Notes: generated by a model not told the origin, from the sequence alone. DNA of 64,000 bases from Thiothrix phosphatis (GCF_035668035.1 NZ_JAYMYJ010000160.1:1-64000), one strand, 5' to 3'; shown: positions 34,168 through 42,937, counted from the first letter of the stretch. Made by a program: numbers and translations.

Positions 34168-34845
34168 TCAGTTGTCCTGCTGCTGTGCGTCGCTTTCCTG
34201 GTAGATTTCCACCTTGGCGTCCGTGATTTGATAACCGGCCTCAGCCAGATTGGTGTGAACCTGTTTGGTGAGGATGGTGCCGGAAACCCATACAGGCTCA
34301 TACATCTGCTCCATGCCAATGCTTTTGCCTTCCTGCGGTTTGACTAACAGGGTTTGGTTGAGCGGCGGCGGTGGCACATGGATACAGGCGCCAAAATAAG
34401 GCACCAGCAGGAATTCCTTGACCATGCCCTTTTTGTCATCCACCTCCAGCGGGGAAATGAAGCCCGCGATCTTGATCTTTTTGCCATCCAGGGCGGGGTT
34501 GACCGGCGCGGAATTGAGTTCGGACTGCATCTTTTCCATCACGGCGTTTTCCGCCGGGTCGCCTTCTGGAATGGAGTCGATTTGCGGCTGATATTTTTTG
34601 ACGATGTCTTCCAGCCCCTGTCCTGGCAGTTCAAGGTCTTCCCAGGCGGTCGTGGCGTATTCGCCACCCTGCTTGGGTTTGCCGTCGGCTTGCTTGGCGA
34701 CGTCCTGGATTGGAGTCCCAACCGCCGGCGCATTGGCGGGCAGGTCGGCTTGTGCGGTCGCGCTCTCGGCTTTTTCCTTGCCGCAAGCAGCTAGCAGCAG
34801 GCTGAGGCTGGCGGACAACATTATGGACAGAATCCGTTTTTTCAT
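34168..34845 (-). CDS. DUF3299-domain lipoprotein
   Basis: A 225-residue lipoprotein: signal peptide with lipobox LAAC, modified Cys21, an Ala/Pro/Lys linker, then the DUF3299 domain (about 120-215) with its hallmark FLLVPYFGACIHVPPPPLNQ, which contains a Cys-x-His. In other gammaproteobacteria this family is found with an FtsX-type ABC exporter; here the remains of such a permease lie directly upstream. Probably periplasmic and metal related, but that is inference. Confidence 0.85.
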   Translation of the reverse strand: MKKRILSIMLSASLSLLLAACGKEKAESATAQADLPANAPAVGTPIQDVAKQADGKPKQGGEYATTAWEDLELPGQGLEDIVKKYQPQIDSIPEGDPAENAVMEKMQSELNSAPVNPALDGKKIKIAGFISPLEVDDKKGMVKEFLLVPYFGACIHVPPPPLNQTLLVKPQEGKSIGMEQMYEPVWVSGTILTKQVHTNLAEAGYQITDAKVEIYQESDAQQQDN

Positions 34846-34846
34846 C

Positions 34847-34999
34847 TCACACCCTTACGGTCAAACCATCTTGCAGGGAACGGCGGTAAGCGGCCGCTCC
34901 CGGAATCAGGCTGAACAGTAACGCAAGCGCCGCTGCGACTGCAAGCAGTAGGCTGGCTAGGGAGCCTGCATCCAGGGCAGTGAGTTTCTTGATAGTATG
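34847..34999 (-). pseudogene. Remnant C-terminus of an FtsX-type ABC permease
   Basis: Reading the minus strand, an open frame of about 50 codons ends with a TGA two bases before the DUF3299 start. It encodes a hydrophobic helix (LASLLLAVAAALALLFSLI) followed by PGAAAYRRSLQDGLTVRV, the typical C-terminal helix and tail of MacB/LolE-type permeases. The frame is closed by a stop at 35000-35002 and no further permease sequence is visible upstream. I read it as the last exon-like scrap of a deleted permease gene that once shared an operon with the DUF3299 gene. Confidence 0.7.
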
Positions 35000-35049
35000 T
35001 CATCGGTCAGGCACACAAGGGTAATACTGGTTTGGTTTACCAATAATCG

Positions 35050-35122
35050 CCCTGTTTAAGGCGGGAAGAGGGACGCTAGAGATAAACAGGGAGGCGCCGG
35101 ATCCGGGCTAAAGATCCGGCGC
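35050..35122. repeat. Two adjacent stem-loops in the hemC upstream region
   Basis: First stem: CCCTGTTTA (35050-35058) with TAAACAGGG (35083-35091). Second stem: GCGCCGGATC (35094-35103) with GATCCGGCGC (35113-35122), nine-base loop, no U-tract. A weaker GCGAAG/CTTCGC stem follows at 35131-35160. They may terminate or stabilise an RNA, or belong to the larger structured region at 35199-35335. Confidence 0.55.
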
Positions 35123-35198
35123 GTTTGCAAGCGAAGCATTATGGGGGCTGATCACTTCGCCTGTCCCCGCACAACCACGTTAGAAGGAAGAAATAGGG

Positions 35199-35335
35199 AT
35201 AACTTCCATGTTATTTTTTCATTCCGTTGGTCGTATCCTTAATGTAGCCTGAATGGGAAAAAATTCAAGGGCTAAGACCAAAGATTGGTCATAAATATTT
35301 TACGGCCATGGAAGTTATGATCGCTTTGCCGTAAA
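35199..35335 (+). ncRNA. Candidate structured RNA leader of hemC
   Basis: Perfect closing stem ATAACTTCCATG (35199-35210) with CATGGAAGTTAT (35307-35318). Inside are an 11-bp stem 35214-35224/35251-35261 (two G-U pairs) and a stem GACCAA (35276-35281)/TTGGTC (35285-35290). A second TTGGTC copy at 35227-35232 in the loop of the 11-bp stem could compete for GACCAA. TTTACGGC (35299-35306) also pairs with GCCGTAAA (35328-35335), whose loop contains the 3' arm of the closing stem. It ends 39 bases before the hemC ATG. No known riboswitch family was recognised. Operator palindromes are an alternative reading. The 529-bp gap 34846-35374 has no other gene. Confidence 0.45.
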
Positions 35336-35374
35336 GTGAGGCATTCCATTTGGATCAGGCACGCAGAGGAATTG

Positions 35375-36304
35375 ATGTCCGACACTATCCGTATCGCCAC
35401 CCGCACCAGTCCCCTCGCCATGTGGCAAGCCGAGCACGTTGCCCGTCGCCTGCAGGAAGTTCACCCCGGCCTCCAGGTTGAAATGGTGGGTATGGTCACG
35501 CGTGGCGACAAGATATTGGATAGCCCCTTATCCAAAATTGGCGGCAAGGGCTTGTTTGTCAAGGAATTGGAAATGGGTATGCTGGAAGGCCGCGCTGACA
35601 TCGCCGTGCATTCCATGAAAGATGTGCCAATGGAGTTTCCAGATGGTTTGCACCTGCCAGTCATCATGGAGCGTGAAGACCCGCGCGATGCCTTTGTCTC
35701 CAACCGTTACCGTGATCTGGATGAATTGCCGGAAGGCGCGATTGTCGGCACTTCCAGCCTGCGCCGTCAGACCCAGATTCGTGCGCGTTACCCATATTTG
35801 CAAATCCGGGATTTACGCGGCAACGTCAACACCCGCCTAGGCAAACTGGACAACGGCGAGTACGACGCCATTATTTTGGCTGCCGCCGGGTTGATCCGTC
35901 TGGAGTTCCAATCCCGCATCACAGCATACCTCTCTACTGAACAAAGCCTACCCGCGATCGGCCAGGGCGCTGTCGGCATTGAGTGCCGCCGCCATGATCC
36001 CCGGGTGGAAAACCTGCTGGCTCCATTGCTGCATCCGGAAACCGCCGTGCGGGTGCGGGCCGAGCGCGCCATGAACCAGCGCCTTAATGGCGGTTGCCAG
36101 GTTCCGGTGGCTGGTTTTGCGGAACTGGTTGACGGTGCCCTGAGGATGCGCGGCCTGATCGGCTTTCCAGATGGTTCTGCGCTGTACGCCTGCGAAAAGT
36201 TCGGTTGTGTGGTGGATCCAGGCGCGCTTGGTCTGGAAGTGGCCGAGGATCTGCTGGCTCAAGGCGGTGACCAGGTGTTGAATTCACTGGGCATCCATGC
36301 CTGA
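35375..36304 (+). CDS. hemC: Porphobilinogen deaminase (hydroxymethylbilane synthase)
   Basis: Polymerises four porphobilinogens into hydroxymethylbilane for haem, sirohaem and B12. The 309-residue protein starts MSDTIRIATRTSPLAMWQAEHV, has the catalytic Asp region (VHSMKDVPMEFPDGL), the RRQTQIRARYP substrate-binding arginines and the dipyrromethane-cofactor cysteine Cys241 in LNGGCQVPVAG. ATG at 35375 with AGAGGA five bases upstream chosen over an in-frame start at 35336. First gene of hemC-hemD-hemX-hemY. Confidence 0.98.
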   Translation: MSDTIRIATRTSPLAMWQAEHVARRLQEVHPGLQVEMVGMVTRGDKILDSPLSKIGGKGLFVKELEMGMLEGRADIAVHSMKDVPMEFPDGLHLPVIMEREDPRDAFVSNRYRDLDELPEGAIVGTSSLRRQTQIRARYPYLQIRDLRGNVNTRLGKLDNGEYDAIILAAAGLIRLEFQSRITAYLSTEQSLPAIGQGAVGIECRRHDPRVENLLAPLLHPETAVRVRAERAMNQRLNGGCQVPVAGFAELVDGALRMRGLIGFPDGSALYACEKFGCVVDPGALGLEVAEDLLAQGGDQVLNSLGIHA

Positions 36305-37073
36305 CATCTTGCGCGGTTTGTCTGTTGTCGTGACCCGCCCTGCTTCACAGGCTGCCGGTTTTCAGCATTTGTTGGGAGAGGCCGGGGCAACGGCTGTCTT
36401 ATTTCCGGTCATTGCCATTGTTCCGCCTGAAAATCAAGCGGTTGCGAAGGCGGTGCTGGCTGGGTTGGATGCTTATGACACCGCTATTTTTATCAGCGCC
36501 AACGCCGTCAGGTTTGGTCTTGAATTGTTGGATGAAACACTGCAACAGTGTTTGCGGCGGCTTGTCATTGGCGCTGTCGGTAAACAAACCGCCGAGGCAT
36601 TGCAGCAGTGCGGTTATCCTGTCCAATGGGTCCCTGGTGGGGCGTTCACGAGTGAAGCGTTTCTGGCATTGCCGGAAACCCAGCAACTGGCGGGTAGGCG
36701 CATCCTGATTTTCCGTGGTGAAGGCGGGCGTGAGTTGCTGGCGGAATCTTTGCAGCGGCGCGGCGCGAGTGTGGATTATGTGGAAGTCTACCGGCGGGTT
36801 CGCCCGAAAATTGACGCCAACTGCCTGAAACAGCGTCATAAACAACAACAGCTTGATATAATTGCCATCACTAGCAGCGAGGGGCTTTTGAACCTGCTCG
36901 CCATGCTGGATAATCCTGACTGGATAAAAACGGTTCCCTTACTGGTTGGTAGCCAGAGGATAGGGGAAACGGCGCGGCAGACCGGCTTTACCGGCAGCAT
37001 AGTCATCGCAGATAACCCGAGTGATAAGGCCATGATGCAAGCGCTTTCGCATTGGGTACAGGAATGCCAATAA
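36297..37073 (+). CDS. hemD: Uroporphyrinogen-III synthase
   Basis: Inverts ring D and closes the tetrapyrrole. The 258-residue length and two-lobed alternating alpha/beta pattern fit HemD, a weakly conserved family: N-terminal VVTRPASQAAGFQHLL, ISANAVRFGL, GAVGKQTAEAL, and ITSSEGLLNLL near residue 195. Overlaps hemC by eight bases. Confidence 0.93.
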   Translation: MPDILRGLSVVVTRPASQAAGFQHLLGEAGATAVLFPVIAIVPPENQAVAKAVLAGLDAYDTAIFISANAVRFGLELLDETLQQCLRRLVIGAVGKQTAEALQQCGYPVQWVPGGAFTSEAFLALPETQQLAGRRILIFRGEGGRELLAESLQRRGASVDYVEVYRRVRPKIDANCLKQRHKQQQLDIIAITSSEGLLNLLAMLDNPDWIKTVPLLVGSQRIGETARQTGFTGSIVIADNPSDKAMMQALSHWVQECQ

Positions 37074-38326
37074 TGATCGATAAACCAGCGACACACGAAG
37101 CAAAAGATTCATCAACATTCGATCGCAAGGTCGACGCCATCGACAGTCTGGACAATGATGCAGGCAAGGCTCCGAAAGCAGGGAGCGCGCGTTTCGCCCT
37201 GTTCCTGGCAGTGCTGGCCCTGCTGTTCACCTTGATCGGCATCGCCGCCGGTTACAAGCATTGGCAGCGTATGAATGACAGGGCGCGCAACAATGCCGCA
37301 GATATTGCCGAGTTGCGCAAACAGTTGCAGGAGACCCCTGCCCGTGATTCATTGGACAGGTTGCAGAAAGAGCTGGAGGACAAAACGACGCAATCGCATG
37401 CCAACAATGAGCAGATGCAGCAGGAAATGGCACGCATGCTGAACCAGACCCGCCAGTTTGCCGATACGGTAGCCTCCCAGATGGAGCAGATCACCTTCTT
37501 GCAGGCAAAGGCGCAACAAAACGCCGCCCCAGCCAGTTCAAAGGAATGGCGGGTGGCGGAAGTCGAATTCCTGTTGCAGCTGGCCAACCGTTCCTTGCAT
37601 CTTGGCCAGGACGCCCGCACCTCGGTTGTGGCGTTGAAGGAAGCAGACTCCATACTGGCAGAGGTGGGTTCGGTTGTTTACTTGCCCGTGCGCCAACAGA
37701 TCGCCCGTGACATTTCCGCCGTGGAAGCCGCGCCAGCACCGGATGTTGCCGGGATTTCCCAGCATATCAATGCGCTGATGCTGGAGCTGAAGCCGTTGCC
37801 TACGCTGGCTTCAGGCTCTGGCAAGCAGGTGGAACTGGCAGGGGAAGAAACAACGGACGAGGGGAATTCTTTGTGGGCTGATTACAAGCGAAAATTCATG
37901 AATGCGCTGGATGAGGCGATCGTTATCCGTCGGCACGACAGGCCAATCCAATTGGAACTGGATGCTGAGGCGCGCCTGAATCTCTATCAGTTATTGCGTC
38001 TGCGCTTAGAGAGCCTGCGCCTGCTGGCGCTCCAGCGTGATAATGCCGGTTTTCACGCTGAACTGGGCTTGATCAGGGAGGCTATCAACGCCTATTACCC
38101 GCAGGGTCAAGATAAACCCTTGCTGACGGCGCTGAATGAGTTTGACGCATTGGATCTGCAACCTAAACTGCCGGATATATCAGCCAGCCTCAAGCAGTTG
38201 GAAAATGCCCGCCGCACTGAAACCACACAAGCCCAAGAAGAAAAAACACAATCAGCCGACAAACCTGAAGCAACCAACAAGCCCGAGGCGGGTGCCAGCG
38301 AAAAGCAAGAGAGGAGGCGCGAATGA
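37073..38326 (+). CDS. hemX: HemX-like uroporphyrinogen-III C-methyltransferase-annotated membrane protein
   Basis: A 417-residue HemX-family protein. It has an acidic cytoplasmic N-terminus, one membrane helix (about 40-63, ALFLAVLALLFTLIGIAAGY), a coiled coil (70-155), a conserved domain beginning KEWRVAEVEFLLQLANRSLHL, and a Lys/Glu/Gln-rich tail. It is often called a methyltransferase but lacks SAM-binding motifs; its role is thought to be organisational in haem synthesis. ATGs at 37064 and 37073 are both possible; AGGA nine bases upstream favours 37073, overlapping the hemD stop (TAATG). Confidence 0.88.
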   Translation: MIDKPATHEAKDSSTFDRKVDAIDSLDNDAGKAPKAGSARFALFLAVLALLFTLIGIAAGYKHWQRMNDRARNNAADIAELRKQLQETPARDSLDRLQKELEDKTTQSHANNEQMQQEMARMLNQTRQFADTVASQMEQITFLQAKAQQNAAPASSKEWRVAEVEFLLQLANRSLHLGQDARTSVVALKEADSILAEVGSVVYLPVRQQIARDISAVEAAPAPDVAGISQHINALMLELKPLPTLASGSGKQVELAGEETTDEGNSLWADYKRKFMNALDEAIVIRRHDRPIQLELDAEARLNLYQLLRLRLESLRLLALQRDNAGFHAELGLIREAINAYYPQGQDKPLLTALNEFDALDLQPKLPDISASLKQLENARRTETTQAQEEKTQSADKPEATNKPEAGASEKQERRRE

Positions 38327-39606
38327 TCCTTTACATAATCGTCCTGCTATTCCTGATTGCCGCCGCGCTATGGCTCGGGCAGTTGGTGTTGTCCAACCCC
38401 GGTGCGGCCACTATCACTTGGGGCGTGTGGAGCCTGGAAATGAAAACCGCCACCTTGGTTGCGGCGGTCGTGCTGATGTGTGTCGTTTTTTATCTGCTGG
38501 TGGCGCTGGTGAGGTATGTGCTGGGGATACGCAGGAACTTTAGCCGCTATCGTGCTGCCCGGTTAGGCAGCAAGGCCAACCGCGCGCTTACCCAGGGGTT
38601 GATCCAGTTGACCGAAGGGCATTGGGATAAGGCGGAAAAGCTGCTGGTTGACAATGCGCCTTTTAGCGACACACCGTTGCTTAATTATCTGGCTGGGGCG
38701 CGCGCCGCCCATATGCGTGAAGCGTATGAACGCCGGGATGAGTTGCTCAAGCAGGCGATTGAAAGCGACAGCAAGGCCAGTGTCGCTGTCGGGGTGTCCC
38801 AGGCCGATATGCAATTCGGCAGTGGGCAGCTTGAACAGGCATATGCAACCTTGGCGCGGCTGCGTGAACTGTCGCCAAAACACCCTTACGTACTTAAGTT
38901 GCTGGCAAAAGTATTGTACCGGCAAGAAAACTGGGATGCGCTGCTGGAGTTGTTGCCTGATCTGGTTAAACAGAACCTGCTGAAAAACGAAGATATGCAC
39001 AAGGTGCAGGGCGCGACCCTGAAGGCGATGTTCCAGCACTACGCCAAGGATGGGCAAACCGACAAACTGCAATTGATGTGGAAAAAATTGCCCGCCCCGG
39101 TTCGGGAGAATCCGGAGGCTATCCTGCTGTATGCTGAGGCGCTGCATGATGGGGGCGACGATCTTGCTTGTGCCAGTTTGATCAGCAATCTCCTCAACAA
39201 ACGTTGGGATGATGGTTTGGCCGGTCTGTACGGGAGCATCCAGCACCACAGTTTGGGCAATGCGATCCAGCAGGCGGAAAAATGGCAGCTTTCCCAGCCT
39301 GACAACAATCCGGCCCTGCTGTTGTTGCTGGCGCGGTTATACAATCAGCAGAAATTATGGGGAATGGCGAAAAGCTACTACGAATCCAGCCTCAACCAGG
39401 CACCGAATGCCGAAGGATACCTGGAGCTGGCGGAATTGCTGGAAACCATGAAGGAGCCGGAAAACGCCCAGCGCTGTTACCGGCTGGGCTTGCGTTACTG
39501 TATCCGCAGTGAAGGGGAAAAACTTAGCCTGACGCCGACGCAACGCCCGCAGGCTAACCCGCAGGCGACCAAATTGCCGGAGTTGACCCCTTACAATGGC
39601 CTATAG
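38323..39606 (+). CDS. hemY: HemY-type TPR membrane protein of haem biosynthesis
   Basis: A 427-residue proteobacterial HemY (unrelated to the Bacillus oxidase). Two membrane helices (about 3-22 and 43-66) are followed by a TPR-rich cytoplasmic or periplasmic domain with repeated helix pairs and a C-terminal Gln/Pro-rich tail. Works with HemX in an unknown step of porphyrin handling. Start overlaps hemX by four bases (ATGA); the stop overlaps the convergent malic enzyme gene by six bases. Confidence 0.9.
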   Translation: MILYIIVLLFLIAAALWLGQLVLSNPGAATITWGVWSLEMKTATLVAAVVLMCVVFYLLVALVRYVLGIRRNFSRYRAARLGSKANRALTQGLIQLTEGHWDKAEKLLVDNAPFSDTPLLNYLAGARAAHMREAYERRDELLKQAIESDSKASVAVGVSQADMQFGSGQLEQAYATLARLRELSPKHPYVLKLLAKVLYRQENWDALLELLPDLVKQNLLKNEDMHKVQGATLKAMFQHYAKDGQTDKLQLMWKKLPAPVRENPEAILLYAEALHDGGDDLACASLISNLLNKRWDDGLAGLYGSIQHHSLGNAIQQAEKWQLSQPDNNPALLLLLARLYNQQKLWGMAKSYYESSLNQAPNAEGYLELAELLETMKEPENAQRCYRLGLRYCIRSEGEKLSLTPTQRPQANPQATKLPELTPYNGL

Positions 39607-40824
39607 CGGCAAGCGGGCGACGCCGCTGGCCACCGCAGCCTGCGCAACCGCTGTCGGCACACGCTCCCGCAGGCGCGGGTCGAATGGTTTGGGGATGATG
39701 TAATCTTTGCCAAACGCCAAACTGTCGAGGCTATAGGCGGCAAGCACTTCTGGCGGTACGGGTTCGTGCGCCAACTCCGCCAGCGCATAGACCGCCGCTT
39801 TCAGCATGTCGATATTGATGCAACGCGCCCGGACATCCAGCGCTCCCCGGAACAGGAAGGGGAAGCCCAGCACATTGTTGATCTGGTTGGGGTAATCGCT
39901 GCGTCCGGTGGCCATCAGCAAGTCGTCGCGCGCCGCCAGCGCTATGTCGGGCGCAATTTCTGGGTCGGGGTTGGAAAGCGCGAATACGATCGGGTTGGCG
40001 GCCATGCTGTTGAGCATGTCGACACTCAGCACATTGGGGCCAGACAATCCGATGAAAATGTCTGCGCCATTACAAGCATCCGCCAACGTGTGTTTGTCGG
40101 TTTCGACTGCATAGCCGCGCTTAAAGCTGTTCAGGTCGGTGCGGCCAGTGTGCAGCACCCCTTTGCTGTCCACCATCAACATCTTTTGCCGGTTGGCTCC
40201 CAATGCGGATAGCAGGTTCATGGAAGCGATGCCCGCCGCGCCTGCACCAACGCAGACGATATTGGCTTCGGACAGGGATTTCCCCTGAATTTTCAGCGCA
40301 TTCATCAAGCCAGCGGAGATAATGACAGCAGTGCCATGCTGGTCATCATGGAAGACCGGAATATCCAGCATTTCCTGCAAGCGCTTTTCAATTTCGAAGC
40401 AACGTGGGGCGGAAATGTCTTCCAGATTGATGCCGCCAAAGGTGCCTGCAATGTTTTTCACTACAGTGATGAACTCTTCCACATCCTGGGTGGCGACTTC
40501 GATGTCGAAAACGTCCACGTCTGCAAAGCGCTTGAACAGCACGCCCTTGCCTTCCATCACGGGTTTGCCCGCCAGCGCGCCGACATTGCCAAGGCCCAGC
40601 ACCGCAGAGCCGTCGGAGATGACCGCGACCAGATTGCCCTTGCCAGTGTATTGGTAGGCGGCTTCCGGGTCTTTATGGATTTCACGCACAGGTTCGGCCA
40701 CGCCCGGCGTATAGGCCAGCGACAAGTCGCGCTGGGTCAGGGTTGGCTTGGTTATTTCCGTGGCGATTTTGCCAGGACGCGGTTCGGCGTGATATTTCAA
40801 CGCATCTTCTTTTAATGTGGACAT
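39601..40824 (-). CDS. Malic enzyme, short single-domain form
   Basis: Oxidative decarboxylation of malate to pyruvate with NAD(P). The 407-residue protein has the N-terminal catalytic part (YTPGVAEPV, AVISDGSAVLGLGNVGALAGKPVMEGK), metal-binding EDISAPRCFEIEKRL and HDDQHGTAVI, and the Rossmann motif VCVGAGAAGIASMNLL. It lacks the C-terminal phosphotransacetylase domain of E. coli MaeB. The ATG at 40824 has GGAGGAGA immediately upstream. Cofactor preference cannot be settled by eye. Confidence 0.93.
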   Translation of the reverse strand: MSTLKEDALKYHAEPRPGKIATEITKPTLTQRDLSLAYTPGVAEPVREIHKDPEAAYQYTGKGNLVAVISDGSAVLGLGNVGALAGKPVMEGKGVLFKRFADVDVFDIEVATQDVEEFITVVKNIAGTFGGINLEDISAPRCFEIEKRLQEMLDIPVFHDDQHGTAVIISAGLMNALKIQGKSLSEANIVCVGAGAAGIASMNLLSALGANRQKMLMVDSKGVLHTGRTDLNSFKRGYAVETDKHTLADACNGADIFIGLSGPNVLSVDMLNSMAANPIVFALSNPDPEIAPDIALAARDDLLMATGRSDYPNQINNVLGFPFLFRGALDVRARCINIDMLKAAVYALAELAHEPVPPEVLAAYSLDSLAFGKDYIIPKPFDPRLRERVPTAVAQAAVASGVARLPL

Positions 40825-40884
40825 ATCTCCTCCTTCGGTGTATCCCAATTGAAAAATACGTGCTAACTGTGTGCGTTGGCTAGT

Positions 40885-41865
40885 TTATTGGATGGTTTTT
40901 ATCAGTTGCCCAGGGCGAGGTTCGCCACTAGGGTACATGCCGTTGAAGACACGCAGATGCATGGCGGCGTTGTTGCGCAAACGGCTGGATTGCGCCAGTG
41001 ACTCGAAAGTGTCGCCGGGGCGGGTGGTGACCAGGCGTATCTGTACGGTTTCGCCGTTGCCTAGCGGCAGGCGCAGGCCATTCGTTTGGCGCAAATAGGC
41101 CTCATGGCCAGGGTCGCGCCCGCCACGCCCGTACTGGCGGGCCTGACTGATGAGCTGTTGCAGGCGGACGTCATTGCTGGGGTGTGTGGAAAACAGGTCG
41201 CGGTAAGGGTCGGTGGAGCCGCCGGTAAACTGGTCATAAGCTTGCAGGGTGGCGATGACGTTCGCCATATAAACCGGGTCATAACCGGCGCTAGCGAGAA
41301 ATTGTGCGCCAAGGCCATCAGCTTCCAGCTCTTGTTGACGGCTGTAATGGGTCAAGCCCAGCTCGCCAATCGTATTGAACAAGTCCTTGTTACCCAGTTT
41401 TTCACCTGCAACTGAGGCCAGTATGCCACCCACTGCGCTCCATGACGCTTGGCTGACATTGTGACGGGCGGAAACGTGGCCGATTTCATGCCCCAGCACA
41501 CCCGCCAGTTCCGCTTCCGAGTTGAGGTAAGCCATCAGGCCGGAAGTGATGTAGACATAGCCGCCAGGCAGGGCGAAGGCGTTGACTGCGGGGTCATCCA
41601 GGACGGTGAAGGAAAAGCGCAGATTTTGGCGCGGGCTTTGCGCCGCCATCATTTGTCCAATGCGGCTGACGTAGGCTTGCAGGGTTGGGTCACGGTAAGC
41701 CGGGGTCTGTTGGAGAACCTCCTGATTGGCCTGTTGCCCTGCCTGCATTTCTTCGCTTTCCGACATCAACGCCAGTTCGCTTTTGCCGGTCACAGGGTTG
41801 GCGGCGCAGCCTACCAGCATGGCGGAGCCAACTAACAGGTTGAAAAAAATAAGGGCCAGCCGCAT
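40885..41865 (-). CDS. M48-family zinc metalloprotease lipoprotein
   Basis: A 326-residue outer-envelope peptidase. Lipobox LVGC gives modified Cys20; the zinc motif HEIGH is at 126-130 in AGVLGHEIGHVSARH, with a downstream Glu in QQELEADGLGAQFL as third ligand. The C-terminal about 60 residues look LysM-like (RPGDTFESLAQSSRLRNN...PGQLIKTI), which could bind peptidoglycan. Resembles BepA/LoiP/YfgC-type proteases that clear misfolded outer-membrane proteins. ATG at 41865 with GGAGAAGCGGA upstream. Confidence 0.92.
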   Translation of the reverse strand: MRLALIFFNLLVGSAMLVGCAANPVTGKSELALMSESEEMQAGQQANQEVLQQTPAYRDPTLQAYVSRIGQMMAAQSPRQNLRFSFTVLDDPAVNAFALPGGYVYITSGLMAYLNSEAELAGVLGHEIGHVSARHNVSQASWSAVGGILASVAGEKLGNKDLFNTIGELGLTHYSRQQELEADGLGAQFLASAGYDPVYMANVIATLQAYDQFTGGSTDPYRDLFSTHPSNDVRLQQLISQARQYGRGGRDPGHEAYLRQTNGLRLPLGNGETVQIRLVTTRPGDTFESLAQSSRLRNNAAMHLRVFNGMYPSGEPRPGQLIKTIQ

Positions 41866-41883
41866 TCCGCTTCTCCATTGGAA

Positions 41884-41912
41884 AACAAAAAAGGCGTCCA
41901 TCGGACGCCTTT
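41884..41912 (-). terminator. Rho-independent terminator of rpmE2
   Basis: On the minus strand AAAGGCGTCC/GGACGCCTTT (10-bp arms, three-base loop) continuing into a T-run. It lies 36 bases after the rpmE2 stop and before the M48 protease start. Confidence 0.85.
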
Positions 41913-41947
41913 CAATCATGCATGATTCCAGAACAGTCTGCCAGCGC

Positions 41948-42196
41948 TTACTTGCCGCGGGCATAACGATTCTTGAATTTCTCGACACGGCCTGCCGTGG
42001 TCGTCATCGCCTGTTTGCCGGTATAAAACGGGTGGGAATGGCTGGAAATTTCCACTTTGATCAGGGGATATTCGTTGCCGTCCTCCCATGCGATGGTTTC
42101 TCGGCTTTCTACGGTTGAACGGGTCAGGAACGCGAAGCCGCTGGTCAGATCCTGAAAAACGACTTCTCTGTATTTTGGATGAATGCCGGGCTTCAT
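41948..42196 (-). CDS. rpmE2: 50S ribosomal protein L31, type B
   Basis: An 82-residue L31 of the zinc-free type: MKPGIHPKYREVVFQD at the start, ISSHSHPFYTGKQ in the middle, FKNRYARGK at the end, and none of the four zinc-binding cysteines of type A L31. Such paralogues are often induced by zinc shortage through Zur; I see no clear Zur box. Monocistronic with its own terminator. Confidence 0.95.
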   Translation of the reverse strand: MKPGIHPKYREVVFQDLTSGFAFLTRSTVESRETIAWEDGNEYPLIKVEISSHSHPFYTGKQAMTTTAGRVEKFKNRYARGK

Positions 42197-42247
42197 GCTG
42201 AAATCCTCAAGTTACTCGGTATATGCGAAAAGGGCGGCATTCTACCG

Positions 42248-42937
42248 CTAATTGGTTGAAAGTTCAATCTCCGCCTGCACATTGACTTGCAGGTTCTGCT
42301 TGCCACTTGCCAATGTCGGGGGGGCAGGAGCTGGTGCTTCCATGGCGGCCATCCGGTACATTGGGGGTTGGGGGTATTCGCCACTGATGGATTGCACATC
42401 CAGTTTGACGACCCGGTATTCCGCCCGGCCCAGGTTGGCCTTGACCTGATCAGCACGCTTTTTGAAATTGGCCAGCGCGGTGTTGATCAGGTCGTCTTCC
42501 GTGCTGCTCTGGACTTCTGGGGAAACGCTGTAGCTGATGCCCTCAATGCGCAGTTTTTCCTGCAACGTGCCCAACAGGGTGCTAAGGACTTTGCTGTCCT
42601 TGCTTTTGAGCTGGATGCTCTGGCGCACTTGCCAGCCGGTAATTTTTCCGTCGGTATAAATCGGGTTGGTGGTGTAATCCAGGGTGCGGCTTTCTACAGC
42701 GGATTCCTGCTTGGCGATGTCCATCGCCCAGGTGATGGCTTGGTTGACGGTATCGGCCATTGTGACGGTATTTTGTCCCTGCTGCTCGGCGTAAAGGACA
42801 GCGCTTGACAGGTCATTTGCCACTTCCTTGGCGGCGCTGACGGAAAAGCTGACCCGGTCATAGGTTGGTTTGTCTTCAGCGTAGGCCATTCCCAAGGCGG
42901 AAAGCCCCAGCAGCAAGACGGCAAGTTGTTTTTTCAT
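42248..42937 (-). CDS. SIMPL (DUF541) domain periplasmic protein
   Basis: A 229-residue exported protein with signal peptide (1-20, cleaved after AYA) and the SIMPL/DUF541 domain (about 25-225) showing alternating helix-strand repeats (VNQAITWAMDIAKQESAVESRTLDY; NFKKRADQVKANLGRAEYRVVKL). Members are periplasmic or outer-membrane oligomers of unclear role linked to envelope stress. ATG at 42937 with AGGAGCG upstream; an earlier frame start at 42985 is not needed. Confidence 0.85.
   Translation of the reverse strand: MKKQLAVLLLGLSALGMAYAEDKPTYDRVSFSVSAAKEVANDLSSAVLYAEQQGQNTVTMADTVNQAITWAMDIAKQESAVESRTLDYTTNPIYTDGKITGWQVRQSIQLKSKDSKVLSTLLGTLQEKLRIEGISYSVSPEVQSSTEDDLINTALANFKKRADQVKANLGRAEYRVVKLDVQSISGEYPQPPMYRMAAMEAPAPAPPTLASGKQNLQVNVQAEIELSTN

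Noticed and set aside
35094..35210. Known small RNA (6S, tmRNA, RNase P RNA or 4.5S) in the hemC leader
   Set aside because: None of the hallmark sequences of these RNAs are seen (for example the tmRNA 3' CCA end or the RNase P conserved core).
35141..35235. Short open frame in the hemC upstream region
   Set aside because: About 30 codons, no ribosome-binding site, no conserved pattern; lies within paired segments.
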